Source of the DNA: Anthostomella pinea | Lineage: Eukaryota; Ascomycota; Sordariomycetes; Xylariales; Xylariaceae | DNA: 64,000 nucleotides | Assembly: GCA_963556695.1 (NCBI GenBank) | Contig: CAUWAG010000018.1 | Span: 2,542,001 to 2,606,000, forward strand | Reading direction: 5' to 3' | In this document: one piece after another, positions 24,576 to 36,513 of the stretch | Layout of the letters: each line of letters starts with the position of its first letter | Position numbering within the stretch: position 1 is the stretch's first letter | The notes under the pieces: generated by a model | Database searches by the model: none | What the model saw: the letters and a program-made list of their open reading frames with translations, nothing else | Told to the model about the DNA's origin: nothing | Program-made: the position numbers and the translations under genes

Positions 24576-27156
24576 GCGCTTGCTCGCTTGCTTGCTGCTT
24601 CTCTTCATGCGTACATATTACATTGGGGCTTACGAGATTCACTTCGAGGACACAAGCAGTCCGAGGTCAAGGATACCAGAAAGCCCATGCAGAGATATCG
24701 TATCCACTGTAATGGGCAAAAGTTCGAAGTTCGAACACCCTGGCGAGGCCCTGGCACGCGGCGGCGCATTGACGCCTGCAGCACCGACAATGGTGTCGCA
24801 CCTTTCCCTGTTCTGTACACATACTGTATGTAGCATACCAAAATCGTTAAATCTTCCCCTGGCCGCAATACTAGTGAACTCTGATGATGCACTCGTGACG
24901 GAATCACCACGTTGCGTTCGTGGTCCGCAACCTGCCGGCCCCGGCGCCAGCAGCGGAACGGCCTGGAATCACGACGGGGAGCCCTGCCATGTACTAGTAT
25001 ATACCTAAAGGACTTGCACTTTCCAGTGTGAAAAAAGTACTTCGGATTTCTTCTTGTTGAAATAGAAAGTCGAGAGATCAATTGCGAGATGCCAGGCAAG
25101 TCGCAAAAATAACCTTCCATAGCCCAATCAGCCACCTTAGTACCAATCTTCACTCGTCTATTTCTCAACAATAACATAGATAACATCTATTTTCTTGGAA
25201 TCGATCAATCCAGTTTGACAAGCGCTTTCTTTGCTTATTGTTCGACTACTTTATTTCTCTCGCGATCATACATGTTAAGCCAGGTGAAACCTTCCTACCA
25301 TACTTTCAAGTTGGGAGGTTCTGTCCGCAACCCGCCTGGATGCTGAAGAAACCGGCCCCACTGTACATTATTTCAGTGGTCAACTTGTAAGCCTGTGCCG
25401 CACGAGGAGTCCTTGCGGGCTCTTGCGTGCCAGGCGGCCAGGGACAGGGCCAATGAGAGCTGCATTGTACTTCTAATAGTATCGAGGCTAATCCGTTAGC
25501 GGCCCACCAACTAATACCCCGTTATGTGCATACAGCCCGCGATATACATATAGCCCGCTAGTGGTGCAGCTACCAGGGGCTATTAGCATTGTAATCTGTT
25601 AGCGCCCCGCCCCGCTGAAGTACAGGGTCTGGTCGGCAAAGGTTGGGAGATCTATTGGCGATCTCCTACCCATTTCAACTTGAGACTCTCAAGTTCTCAA
25701 CTCCAGGCACGCCAGGTCAGAAAGGCCGCAAAATGGCACGACCACACGACTATGAGAGACAGGGGTCGTGGACTCAGCCCGCACAGAACCCATCGTCGTC
25801 CCCGCCTCCTCTGCCCCTCCGCCCCTCTGCCCCCTCCTCCTACCGCATCAGTCCAGTAGGCCATGATCCCAAGCGGGCAGGAATATGTGGGCTTGGTAGC
25901 CGTTACATCGGTCCAACGGTCCTCATGCAGGTGGTAATAAGGTACCTAGCCTACTGCGGGTAGGGAGAGACACCACCAGGATGAGACCAGCTATCAGTCT
26001 GCTCACCTTGGACGCTTTGGGAAATACCGGTGGATGACTGCAACGATAGCGGCAATTATGAACAGCAACGGGTGCGTCACCGACACCTCCACTGACGACC
26101 CAGCCTGCCGGAACTTCCGACAGAGGCACGAGGGAACAACCAATCTGCCAATCCAATACATGCGGTGTAGACGGCGACGCGACAGGGCAACACGTGGTGA
26201 CGTGGCATCCACACCTCGTCGCCTGACGCGATAGCAGTGGAGAGAGATACCATCATGCCGACTAGGGCAACGACACCAAAGGGCTCGGGGTTCTTGTCTC
26301 GCGAAAATCCCGAGTAATGTCGAGAGAGGGAGAGAGAGGCAGAAAACACACCCGCAGACAACCAGACCGCCAGAGTGATTTGATATTGCCTTGCCGGGGG
26401 TGGCGACGGCGGGCCCGAGGTGACTGGCCTGCATCTGCAATGCGCGACAGGCAACGGGTAATAACCCTTCCGCAGTTGGGACAACACGCATCTGGGTGCT
26501 GAAGTTTGAAAGTCCTGACTCCTGATACCCGGCAGACCGGACAGGAAGGAGCAAGCAGTTGGATCAAGGGATGTTACGCGACTGCAGCACACGGAAGCCG
26601 TCATTGGCAGCCGGGCAGTCATTGCCTGAAGGGGGTGTGTAACTTTTGTTGGTATGCTGTTACGACTGTTGTGCATACCGGTACCATCCCGGAGCTGGAG
26701 GCGAGGCATACCGAACGGCCCGAGACCGTACCATTGCCTCGTGTCTCTATCTAGGTACGCATATCATACCGCTCCCCTTGAAAGTAGTGTCGTATTGCTC
26801 TAACAGCTAGTATCGACTCTCTCGCTTAATGCCTTGCATCCCACAATCGTGCAGAACACTATCTGCCCGCAATTTCGGTGACGACCCGACTCCAGAATTC
26901 TCCCTTGTCCCTGTGCGGCACGACAAGATGGTACAGTATCCCAGTACCATGTCGTGGTCGTGGTATCCACGTGCCCTGCGTCGCTGTTGACATTGCCGTA
27001 GAACTGGCTGCACATATTTCCCAGTGGCTTTCCCCTCGGTCTGATGCCGAGATGCTCACGCCCTAGTATCCCGTCTCTCCGTCACTCCCAGCCCCAACCC
27101 GTTGCTGGCCCAATTTGGTCTTCCAGGACTTCAGTAGTGCGCGAGCGCCTGCAGCC
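24576..27156. other. intergenic interval with possible DNA-transposon debris
   Basis: 2.6 kb with no supported gene. Around 25485-25620 there are repeated, partly inverted GTTAGCGGCCC / GTTAGCGCCCC / GCCCGC motifs interleaved with AT-rich steps, resembling worn ends of a DNA transposon. The rest has only short frames. Confidence 0.4.
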
Positions 27157-28199
27157 ATGGCATCGAAGAATTCGCCTGGGTCCATGCTCTCTGTTACATC
27201 CGCACAGCAGATGTTTCATGCCGTGCCCTACCACGCCTACTCCATCTGGCTGTTCACCTTTAGCGACCTCAAGACCATTGTGTTTCCCGAGACTCTCTTC
27301 GGGCTGCTGACCGCGCTCTCCCAGACCGCAGCCGGTCCGACGGCCACCGGAAGCGCCGCCGGGATCACCAAGCTCGACATCATCCAGCGCTCTCCCCTTG
27401 TGCTGCTGTGGGTTTGGATCAACCTGCTGCCCTTTGCTATCAACAACCAGCGGCGGCCCGAAGCCATCGCCGAGGATGCTATCAACAAGCCATGGCGCAC
27501 CATGCCGACTGGACGGTGGAGTCAGACCCAGGCCAAGAACATAATGGCCTTCCTCTATGTCGTGGCTGTTGTTTTCAGTTGGAGGATGGGCGGCCTGCGC
27601 TCTAGCTTAGCCCTCATAGGCTTGGGTAAGTTGACGAACCAAGATGCTTGCCGGATCCGTTGCGCTAATCTCTTGTAGGATTCTGGTATAACGACGGGGG
27701 AGGCGCCGACGTGCACGCACTGGTCCGCAATCTGATCAATGCCTTGGGGTTCACGTCTTTCGGGACAGGTGCGCTGGAGATGGCCCTGAACCGCCGGATG
27801 CGCTTTGAGCCGGCGGCCCTCATGGACATGGGTACCCCCAGCCTCGAGAAGTGGCTGATCGTCGTCGCCGCCATCGTGTTCACCACGGTCCACACACAGG
27901 ACATGTACGACCAGGAGGGCGACGCCCAGCGCGGCCGTCTGACCGTGCCGCTCCAGATGGGCGAAACCACGGCAAGATGGGCGATAGGTGTATTCATGCC
28001 GTGCTGGGGCCTGTTCTGCCCGTATTTCTGGCAGTGCGGCTGGCTCGGATATGCTCTCACGACCCCCCTGGCCGCCGCTGTGGCGTATCGGAGTCTCGCT
28101 TTCCGGACCGTCGAAGAGGACAAGACGACTTTCAGGATATGGAACGCGTGGATGGTGGGCCTGTACGTCTTGCCGTTGATACAAGCCCTGAGCCGATAG
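27157..28199 (+). CDS. UbiA-family prenyltransferase or UbiA-type terpene cyclase
   Basis: Exons 27157-27625 and 27679-28199 (53 nt intron, GTAAGT..TGTAG, phase 1) give 329 residues. Several hydrophobic helices flank two prenyl-diphosphate/Mg sites. The first is NNQRRPEAIAED followed by NKPWRTMPTGR, in the place of the canonical NDxxDxxxD..RPxxSG. The second is TQDMYDQEGDAQRGR, in the place of DxxxDxxGD. Fungal members of this shape include aromatic and glycerol prenyltransferases as well as membrane-bound sesquiterpene cyclases such as the one in fumagillin synthesis. The two cannot be told apart here. It is membrane-embedded and uses a polyprenyl diphosphate. Confidence 0.88.
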
Positions 28200-29965
28200 A
28201 CTTGTGGAGGATTTGCATAGCGGCATGTGTGCTTCGGAGGCGGTTCTGCGACTGATTTGCCCTTCCTTTCTTACCGATATACCCTTGAACCATGGAAGTA
28301 GTCTCAGAAAGAGCAGTGGCTTTTCCTGAGCTGCAAGTCGTACATACTTGACCTTGATAGTTGTTAGATATATCCTGTACCTAGCAGTCCCATCTTAACA
28401 ATGGACAATTTGCTCTGTCTACCTCCGGGTCCGCTCACTGTAAATTTTACCAATAACACGTGATTGGCCCTCCTGACCGGTAAGTAAGCAGTACTTGATT
28501 AAGACTTGTAGAAGCCTCTCACTAAGTTTCGTTTAGATCTCACACTCCCTTGGGGCTGGTGCGAATCTCGTTAAAGCATGTATTCTACTTTTGCCTCAAT
28601 AACGTCCTTAGCATGGTGCCGCACCATCATGTATGTGCTTGGTTTTTATGTTCAACTTGCGTTATCATCACAGACATGCAAGGCCGCCCTTCCTGCCAGT
28701 CAGTCTGTAGCCTTGTGGCGTCTATACCTACACTTGAGAGTAGACATACACCTTATGACCGGCTGAATCATCCTTATGCCGTGCTGACTGATCCAGACTT
28801 GTATGATATGCCAAATTGAATAGCTCAGCTGCTTACATACATAGGTGCTTGCTCGAGGTTTCCCCTATATACCTACTGAATCTCAATCATGCTCACCTGT
28901 AAGCCCAGTAGCTCCAAGTCACGGAAGTGGCCAGGCCGCCGGCTATTGGTCGGTGTTGATTTGAGTCATTCAACCGCGTGACACTGACGTATCAAAATGG
29001 TTTACTTGATCATAAAGGTCACGTTCTTCCTCACCAGCAACATCTCAGATCTCAGGAGGCAGCTTGATATGAGCTTCCCCAGAGCCCGTTATCAGCAGCG
29101 GAGTGCCGTAGCCTCGGTCTCACTCATGTTTCAATACACGCGACCTGTTGTTGATGTTCTCGAAGTTCACACTGTCTGGCCTAAAAGTTAGTATCAGCCG
29201 CGAAGCAGCAGCTAGGCCATTAGACTGCGTTAGAGTCGGCAAACGCGACGGTCTACCACGTTTAGTGTTTAGTTTCCGCGATCTAACGTTAGTCTGACAC
29301 CGGCATCTGACATTTTCCTAGCACAGATTAGGCCCTGCGCTGGGCTTGTGGGACCTGGGGAGGATATAACGTAAACGTTATGCAACGGCTTTGAGGATTT
29401 TTTATTTGTCATGAGGCGAACATGAAATGCTTCTAGAAGGCGGCGGCATCGCTGGTTGTCAGGTACCGTGGACCATTCGACGGTGGTCATTTCTGGTCCT
29501 TGAGCGCTGTTGCCGGACGAGATGGGCAACCCCAATATTGAGTTTCTCTAGAAAGGTTTACTTCAGCCAAGACTATCAGATCCGGGGTAGTGTCACAATT
29601 AACATCGCAGGTGACCTGGAACATGTCAGAGCATATACAGTACTGACCAATAAGCAGGGCGAGGGCAGAGTATCTTCGTTTAACACATCGCGCTTGTCCC
29701 GTCGTTCTGAAGCTTAACCGACCAGTAGGGCCGAAATGGAACTGTGATGTACCCTCGAGACTATTTCTCAACAAGTTGTCCGATCACGGAGGACAAGTAA
29801 GGTTTCGAGTGACTCCGGCGACCTACTAGAAAACGTTTCCTCCTGTACATTACCCAGAGACCACAACTTCTACGACCTGTGAGCCTCGCCCGGAATCCGA
29901 GTCGCACGAAACGCATCGAGCCACCGAAAGCCTCAGTGAGCTCCAGCTCACGTCCACCAACTCCC
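28200..29965. other. intergenic interval
   Basis: 1.8 kb containing the 3' flank of the UbiA gene and the upstream region of the amino-acid permease. No supported gene or repeat. Confidence 0.5.
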
Positions 29966-31450
29966 ATGGCATCGACGAAGCCCGAAGGCGCTCACCTTAC
30001 CTCGTATGAACCGGCTTTGACGGGGCCCGAAGTGGCCGATATCAACAAGTCGAGCAGTAGAGATGAGCCTCCGCCGGGGGTTAAAGACGATGCATCATTA
30101 AGTCCGACGCAGGAAGATGGCACGGAGATCAATTTCAAGAACTTGGAGTGGTGGTACGTTTTCTCAGATCTCTGCCGGACAGTCACACGGGGGGGAGCCC
30201 GGTTGCTTACAAGAGGAACCAGGCAAGCCGGCTTGGTCATGATAGCCGAGACCATCTCCCTCGGTATCCTTTCGCTCCCATCTGCCATCGCGAACATCGG
30301 CTTGGCTCCAGGCATCGTCCTCATTCTGTTTCTGGGCATTCTCTCCACCATTTCCGGTCTGGTAATGGGCGAGTTCAAGCGCGCATACCCGTGGGTGAAG
30401 AATTTCGGCGACGCCGGAGAGGTGCTTGGACGACCGATTGGGATGGGCCGGTTCTTCCAGGAGTTCTTCGGCTGGGCGCAGACGATATTCCAGATCTTCG
30501 TCATGGGAAGCCACTTGCTGACGTGGACTATCTGCCTCAACACGCTGACGGATAGCTCCACGTGCACTATTGTGTGGGCTTTCGTCGGTTTGGCGGTATT
30601 CTGGGTGCTGAACATTCCGAGGACGCTGAAGTACACGAGCTACATGTCGATTGTCTCGTTCCTGTCAATCTTTACGGCCGTCCTCATGACCATGATCGAC
30701 GTAGGCATCGAGCGGCCGATCGGCAGCGGCCACATCGACGTATCACGACAGCTGAGTTTCACGACGGCCTTCTTGCCAGTCACCAACATCGCTGTCGCCT
30801 TCAGCGGACACTCTTGTTTTTTCGCCGTCATGTCCGAGCTCAAGAAACCGGAGGACTGGTCCAAGGCCCTGGCTCTGCTGCAGATCTGCGACACCACCAT
30901 CTACCTCGTCGCTGCCATCGTCATATATTTCTACGTCGGGCCGGACGTGCCATCTCCAGCGCTTACGGCTGCGGCGTCGCTGACCCTGCGGAAGGCCATA
31001 TGGGGGATCGCAATACCGACTATCGTCATTGCTGGGGTCATCTACGGGCATGTTGCCGCCAAGTACGTGTTCGACAGGGTATTCGCGGGAACGGTGCACA
31101 TAGAGAAACGCACGCGTTGGGGCACTGCTGGCTGGGCTGGTATCACTGTGGCGGTATGGGCCATCGCGTTGGTCATTGCGGAGTCCATACCGGTGTTTAG
31201 CAGCTTGCTTGGTTTGGTCTGCGCTTTGTTCGCGAGCTGGTTCTCGTATGGTATACCCGGGATACTCTGGCTGTTTATGTACAAAGGGGCGTGGTTCAGA
31301 GATGGGAAGAGCATAGCCATGTTCGGCGTTAACGTGGCATTGTTCTTGACGGGGCTAACAATATGTGCGTTGGGGCTTTGGAGCTCTGCTACAGCCATAT
31401 CTGCGGAGACGGGGACGGCTGCTTGGACCTGCAAGAGTAATGCCGGGTGA
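29966..31450 (+). CDS. neutral amino-acid permease (AAAP family, Mtr-like)
   Basis: Two exons, 29966-30153 and 30223-31450, give 471 residues. The 69 nt intron (GTACGT..ACCAG) is a multiple of three and contains no stop, so it reads as protein and is easy to miss. Removing it restores the family signature NLEWWQAGLVMIAETISLGIL. About eleven hydrophobic helices follow, with SGHSCFFAVMSELKKPEDW near the middle, a motif of the N-system permease group that includes Neurospora Mtr. The N-terminal ~75 residues are hydrophilic and cytosolic. It probably imports neutral or aromatic amino acids by proton symport at the plasma membrane. I start at MASTKPEG; no ATG lies in frame further upstream. Confidence 0.9.
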   Translation: MASTKPEGAHLTSYEPALTGPEVADINKSSSRDEPPPGVKDDASLSPTQEDGTEINFKNLEWWYVFSDLCRTVTRGGARLLTRGTRQAGLVMIAETISLGILSLPSAIANIGLAPGIVLILFLGILSTISGLVMGEFKRAYPWVKNFGDAGEVLGRPIGMGRFFQEFFGWAQTIFQIFVMGSHLLTWTICLNTLTDSSTCTIVWAFVGLAVFWVLNIPRTLKYTSYMSIVSFLSIFTAVLMTMIDVGIERPIGSGHIDVSRQLSFTTAFLPVTNIAVAFSGHSCFFAVMSELKKPEDWSKALALLQICDTTIYLVAAIVIYFYVGPDVPSPALTAAASLTLRKAIWGIAIPTIVIAGVIYGHVAAKYVFDRVFAGTVHIEKRTRWGTAGWAGITVAVWAIALVIAESIPVFSSLLGLVCALFASWFSYGIPGILWLFMYKGAWFRDGKSIAMFGVNVALFLTGLTICALGLWSSATAISAETGTAAWTCKSNAG

Positions 31451-32244
31451 TTTGGAACTGATACCCATAGATTATTGGTATAATTGAAAGGAGTGATGCA
31501 CTGTCCGCATGGACTGAATCTCGAATGTTGCACCGACGGTCGGCTCAAAATCGCATAACCATAACATGCTGGTCAAGACACTACGTCAGCCATCTCATAT
31601 ACGACTACGAACACCAGCCAAACTTGGATTCTAAATGATGGGCTGGCTCCACGAGAAATGTGTGGCATCGTTGTATTTTTTGTTAAAGCAAGACGATGAA
31701 TGCTGGCGATTGTTTGACTCACACGCAGCGATGTAGTATTGGCAGAGGCACACATCACTGCTCCTTGGTGGGCAGATGGAAAATCTCCAAGGCTTAATGC
31801 TCGGTGTAAGGTCTTCTCTCAGCCAAAGAGCAGTTTGAACCGAGTGAAATTGATATCGAATTGTTGATGGATTCTATCGTGATGACCAAGAACGTTACCT
31901 CCTGAGCATCTGTTGTAACCTTGGTCCTTGGACAGGCGCTGTGAGGAGTGGCGGGGGCCCTAGGCTTCAGGCATAGTGAGCGGTGCTTTATTGAATCAAT
32001 ACTATTGTCCCAGACGATTCTGGTTCTTTGTTCGTTCCTCGAAGCAAGGACTAGAATCTACAATGGAGCAACAAAGCCAACAAAGGCATTGTTTAGACCA
32101 AAAGGCGGGCTCGTCGGACTATATATAAGCTTAAACATGAGATGGACCTGCTTCTATCCCGTGTTATAACATACATCCCAAGCACCGTATTGACACGGCA
32201 CGAAATCGATACCCGTTGTTCTAACATAAGATTTGTCGTATAAG
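31451..32244. other. intergenic interval
   Basis: No supported gene. A clear TATA-type element lies near its right end and is listed separately. Confidence 0.5.
32120..32129 (+). promoter_or_regulatory. TATA-like element upstream of RING gene
   Basis: TATATATAAG lies about 115 bp before the ATG of the RING-domain gene, a usual distance for a fungal TATA box plus short leader. Confidence 0.45.
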
Positions 32245-33086
32245 ATGGCGGAGAACTCACTTGTCGACCACTACACTCCCAACTGGCTGGACTACTTCAG
32301 CCCTGACGGTGATCTACTCGGCGACGTCCTGCTACAGGTCGACTGCCAGATCTGTGACAAAAAGCTCGCCATCATTCAGCCTCCAGATGACGAAAACGAA
32401 GCATACACCGTGCTGCCATGCGGACACGCCTTCGGGTATAACTGCATTCAGCTATGGCTCGAGGGGGGTAACAACCCGACGTGCCCATCATGCCGAAAAT
32501 CGCTGGAGCACAGGGATTGCGGACACCTGTTCAGCCCACAGTCATTCGAACCAGTTGACGGCTTTAACGTGCACCAAGACTTGCCCCCCGTTCTTGGGCC
32601 GGATCAAGAGATAGCCCTGAATGTGGATGCGAGTCGGGAGGACCTCCTCCACGACAGTTTACGCCCTCCCGTTCGCAGAGAGCGCCCTCTTATGAAGCAC
32701 CACCACGCAACCCCCGATCTTCTCATTCGAACAGAGCGCCGTCTTATGGCTATCAGACATATTCCCCTTATCAATATCAGCCAATTCCCTCTCATGAATA
32801 CCAGGCTCACCTCATGTCAAATTCGGTCTACCGACCGCAGGGAGCCTACCCTCCAGGGGGACCGCCACCTTACGTCCGCCGGCCAGGAGCTTATAACCCC
32901 TACCAAGCTGGCGGGCCCACAGCTCTGAATCCACCTTACTCCTTCGGCCCGCCAGGGCCTTATGATAACCCCTACCAAGCTGTCTATCAAGCGGGCATTG
33001 CAGGTCCGAACGCAGACACCGATGAAGAGTATAATGAGTTTATTCGCTGGCAGGCCAGCTCCGGACACAGACGACGTCACCGATGA
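32245..33086 (+). CDS. RING-finger protein (putative E3 ubiquitin ligase), frameshifted
   Basis: From ATG 32245 the frame gives a RING-H2 domain at about residues 32-80: CQIC, then CGHAFGYNCIQLWL, then CPSC. It continues as far as LPPVLGPDQEI. Past about 32580-32610 that frame becomes atypical. A different frame, one base back, then carries strongly coding-like Pro/Tyr-rich sequence (GGPPPRQFTPSRSQRAPSYE, NPYQAGG, PPYSFGPPG) to a TGA at 33084-33086. The two halves look like one gene of about 280 codons with one base missing. A C6 run sits at 32583-32588 and a plausible junction at 32604-32612. No GT-AG intron fits. The cause may be a sequencing error in the homopolymer, a real disabling mutation or a -1 slip. 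Confidence 0.65.
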
Positions 33087-33619
33087 AGAAGACAATGAGT
33101 ATACCCTCCTCCCTGTCCTACTCAGTAAGCTAATCTGACAGCGTGATGCATGCTACTCCTGCCGCCGTAGAAATAATAACGTTAGCGATTTCAGTTTTAT
33201 ATATTCATGCTCGTTGATAGCAGCAATGTCATTAATATCATCAAGCTCATCACATGCAACGCCAGTGATATGGGGTGCTGAGATGTCGTGCATGTTTGAC
33301 GTTCCCGTGTCTCGAGTCTCGCGACTACATTCCCTGCCTTATTCCCGAACTGGTCACCACCCTCTCACGTCCACAGCGTCCTTGAGGAGGTTGATGGCTC
33401 CCGGCAGTATGACAATCAAGCGAAACTTCACGATGGCCTTGAAACCAATCGCGCTTCTGTGATTCGTGCGTCTAACCTGGCCAAACACATACACTCATAT
33501 CAAAACAACCAGCCCCCATCCCCAGCGTCTGGTATCTACAAAGTTGCCAACCCAGCAAACGCCCTTCTCCAACAGCAACAGCTGGCGGAATTCGTACCCA
33601 ATATCATATCCAGCCAAGG
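33087..33619. other. interval with coding-like relic frame
   Basis: From about 33345 to the TAG at 33753-33755 a plus-strand frame without ATG reads like helical protein (VHSVLEEVDGSRQYDNQAKL, ASNLAKHIHSYQNNQ, ALLQQQQLAEFVPNIISSQG). It overlaps the antisense small membrane-protein gene. It may be a relic or chance; no family is recognised. Confidence 0.25.
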
Positions 33620-33938
33620 TCAAAAGGGAAACGCATCAGAGACCTTAGCATTTATCTCGCACGGCATACAAAACCACCTACAAACCCAGCAATCAGTCCC
33701 TCGATCCGCACAACACGCAAGACACAGAAGACAAAAATCAATAAACACAAGGTAGAACATAAACATACTTCTTGCCCATCTCCGTAAAGCAGCAGAACAG
33801 CAGCGCGACAGGCCAGCAGATGACGATGGACAGCACGGCGACGCAGAAGCCGATGGTCGGCCCGACGATCTTGATGCCGCACAGCCCCACGTCGCGGCCG
33901 CACTGAATGCACACGGGCATGGGGAGGCCGCAGTCCAT
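33620..33938 (-). CDS. small LITAF-like membrane zinc protein
   Basis: Exons 33938-33769 and 33677-33620, joined across a 91 nt intron (GTATGT..TGTAG, phase 2), give 75 residues. The N-terminal knuckle MPVCIQCGRDVGLC is followed by about 25 hydrophobic residues (IGFCVAVLSIVICWPVALLF). The second exon supplies a matching knuckle, WFCMPCEINAK. A CxxC pair on either side of one membrane-inserted hydrophobic helix is the layout of LITAF/BRI3-type proteins, which bind one zinc and sit on the cytosolic face of endosomal membranes. The assignment rests on layout, not on a search. An ATG 159 bp further upstream is in frame, but that leader is not protein-like. Confidence 0.55.
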
Positions 33939-34466
33939 CGTTGCTTTTCGGCGAGTCGTGGGGATCCGAGACGAATTACTGAGGTGTTGGGATGGTGAGA
34001 CTTGGGCTGATTGATTTGATATTTTTTTGATTAATCGGTCGGTTGGTTGGCTGTGTTGTTGGCGGTTGAACCTTGGACTCTGGAGTTGGCGCGACATTCG
34101 AACTTTGAAGTCAGTGACGAAAGGTGGGCATTCACGATTCAGTCAGGATCACGTGACCTTTACCCGGTGCGTCACACTCACCCCGATGCCTCTTAAATGT
34201 CATGCACTACTAGTGGGAGTGTGACTCTGCAAACGTGGACTATCTCAGTCTTCCACTACGAATACAGAAGTCACAGGCGCTGGATGATGAATGGTGGATG
34301 TGAGTGGAAGTCTAAAGAGGAAAGGGGTAGCCGACCGAAAGTTTGCCGGTCGGCCGGGTGGCTGCTGACAGCTCTTGACTAAATCATAGCCACAATTGCC
34401 GTACGTCGCTGACTGTCATAGACCTTGATCAATCAAGTACCGGAACTGGCTTCTTCTGCTACACAT
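33939..34466. other. intergenic interval
   Basis: About 0.5 kb between the leader of the small membrane protein and the 3' end of the MFS gene. Nothing else is seen. Confidence 0.5.
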
Positions 34467-36513
34467 TCACACGCTTTCCTTTTCCCGGAACATGCCACCA
34501 TCAGCGCCCGAGCGACTCTTCCTGTCCCGCTGCTCTGCGACTTTCCGCTCCATCTCGAGCCTTCTCTCCTTGAGCGCGATACAGAACTCGGAGCCCGCCC
34601 GTATCCTCTCGCCCTTCCAAAGGAAGATGAACGGTATGGCACTCATGATCAGGCTCAGCCCACCAAGCAGGCTACATGCGCCACTGATCCCCAACCGTTG
34701 GAACATGGGCGCCGTAGCCAGTGGCAGTACAACAGCAAAGATCGACCGCACCGAGCTAGCTGCGGCGTTGGCGCTCGCTGCGAAGATCTCGTAGGCGTCT
34801 GTCAGATAGTTGAGCATCCCCATGAAGATCAGCATGAAGCCGGCGCCAAAGGGGAGGCCGGCTAGCATCGGCACGACAAAGGGCACGTCCGACTTTGCTG
34901 ACCATCCGAGCCAGAAGAGTGATATGACGAATAGAGGTCCGCCCAGCGCCGCCAGTGGGACTCTTCGGTATTCTTCTTGTCTTGCCCAAGGTAGGTCCTT
35001 GGCTTGCGCTCTGCGAAGGTAGTGGTCGTACCAGAAGAAGACGGGTAAAGTGAGCAGAGCTCCGGCGCCGATAGGCAGGTAGCACAAGCCCGTGACGCCT
35101 GGTGAAAGGCCGTACACACCTTGGAAGATCAAAGGGAAGGCCTGAAACGACATGTAGAAAATCTGTAGATAGTTGCTGGGTTAGTAAGAAGGAGACAAGT
35201 ACCAAGATTAGGGACCACCTACAGCGTAGACTAGAGCAAGGTAAAGACACGTAGCTGTCACGATGAGTTCTGTGAGGAGCATTCGAATAGGCCGGGTCAG
35301 AACCCTAGTCAGTAATTGTGTCATGTCGTGGTTTTCGAGTTCGAACGCCGAATAAAATTCGGCTTTCGGGTTCGCTTTACGCATCTTGGCCGCTCGCCGC
35401 GTCAACAGCACAGGCGCATACGTCTCTGGCAGTAGAGCGATCGGGACCAAGGTTACTCCGGCATATATCAGTCCTACCCAGAATGTCCAGCGCCAGCCCA
35501 CGCTTGGAGAGCAGAACCCGGATATGACTGGAGCGAATAGAGGTCCTCCGATGGTTGTCTTGTGGTGCGGACTGTCAGTATTACGGTACGGAAACAGAAT
35601 GTCTTAGGGCGCTTACCGCCATGAACCAGGCCATAGCCCGACCCCTTGGCACGGGATCATCGTAAATATCGGCCAGAAATCCAGTGACGACAGCAATAGG
35701 TGCGCTGGCGAATATCCCACAGAGGAATCGGAAGATGAGAAAAGCAGGCCAGTTAGGAGCAAGCGCGCAAGCCACTGTACTTCGGAGTCAGTGGAGTCCT
35801 CCATCTTGGGCTTGGTTCACGCTTTGCGGGAGGAGTTAACGGAAGCAACTCAACTTCACTTACTTGTCCATATCATGAACATGGTGAAAGTGCCAAGAGT
35901 CAAGTTTCGCCGCCCAAGGTGCTCACTCAGAGGACCCCCTAGCTAAAATCAGTCGCGGTGATCATCTGGTGAAATTGGCCCAGCACTTACATATAATTGG
36001 GCCAAAAACATAGCCCGCGAGGTAAGTGGACATTGGAAGCACCATCTGAAGCTTGGAAACGACTCCCCACTCGTCTGCTATGTACGGTATGGCCATACTC
36101 GGCAATGAGCTACTCATTGTGCTGTTGATCACCATCAACATTGTTGTCACTAGGATAGTGACTTTCCGCCACTATGAACATACGTCAGTACGTGTTGAAA
36201 CAGAGCTGGAGAGTTCTGCACTGCCTACTTTGGGCCAGTTGTGAGGATTCCCCTTGTCATTCGGCTCCCATGATAGGATGGTCCTCTCCCCTGCGGCTTG
36301 GAACGAGCTCGAGTCTGGCGTATCGTCTGTCGGTAGCCGGTTGTCGGCCTCTTCTGTCTTGTATCGCGACTCTACATCTTGGTTGCTGATGCTGCGAACT
36401 AGCTCTGACAGCTGGCTATTAATCCTGCCGATCGCGGTAGGTGAAGAGGTATTCGTCGACATTCGGTGTGTATGTGGCCGACGACCTATCTCCTGACCGG
36501 CCACATCTGACAT
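34467..36513 (-). CDS. MFS transporter, DHA1 drug:H+ antiporter type
   Basis: Six exons on the minus strand: 36513-36229, 36171-35991, 35938-35864, 35774-35617, 35558-35223 and 35162-34467. They join in phase to 576 residues with introns of 57, 52, 89, 58 and 60 nt. The fourth intron uses the less common AAG acceptor. The cytosolic N-terminus ends in SWEPNDKGNPHNWPK, a hallmark of fungal DHA1 carriers. The motif-A loop WGPLSEHLGRRN is rebuilt by splicing, and GRAMAWFMATTIGGPLFAPVISGF matches the antiporter motif-C region. Twelve hydrophobic helices can be placed. Likely substrates are small toxic organics exported at the plasma membrane. It is 14 kb from the P450/NRPS-like pair, so linkage to it is not implied. 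Confidence 0.9.
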
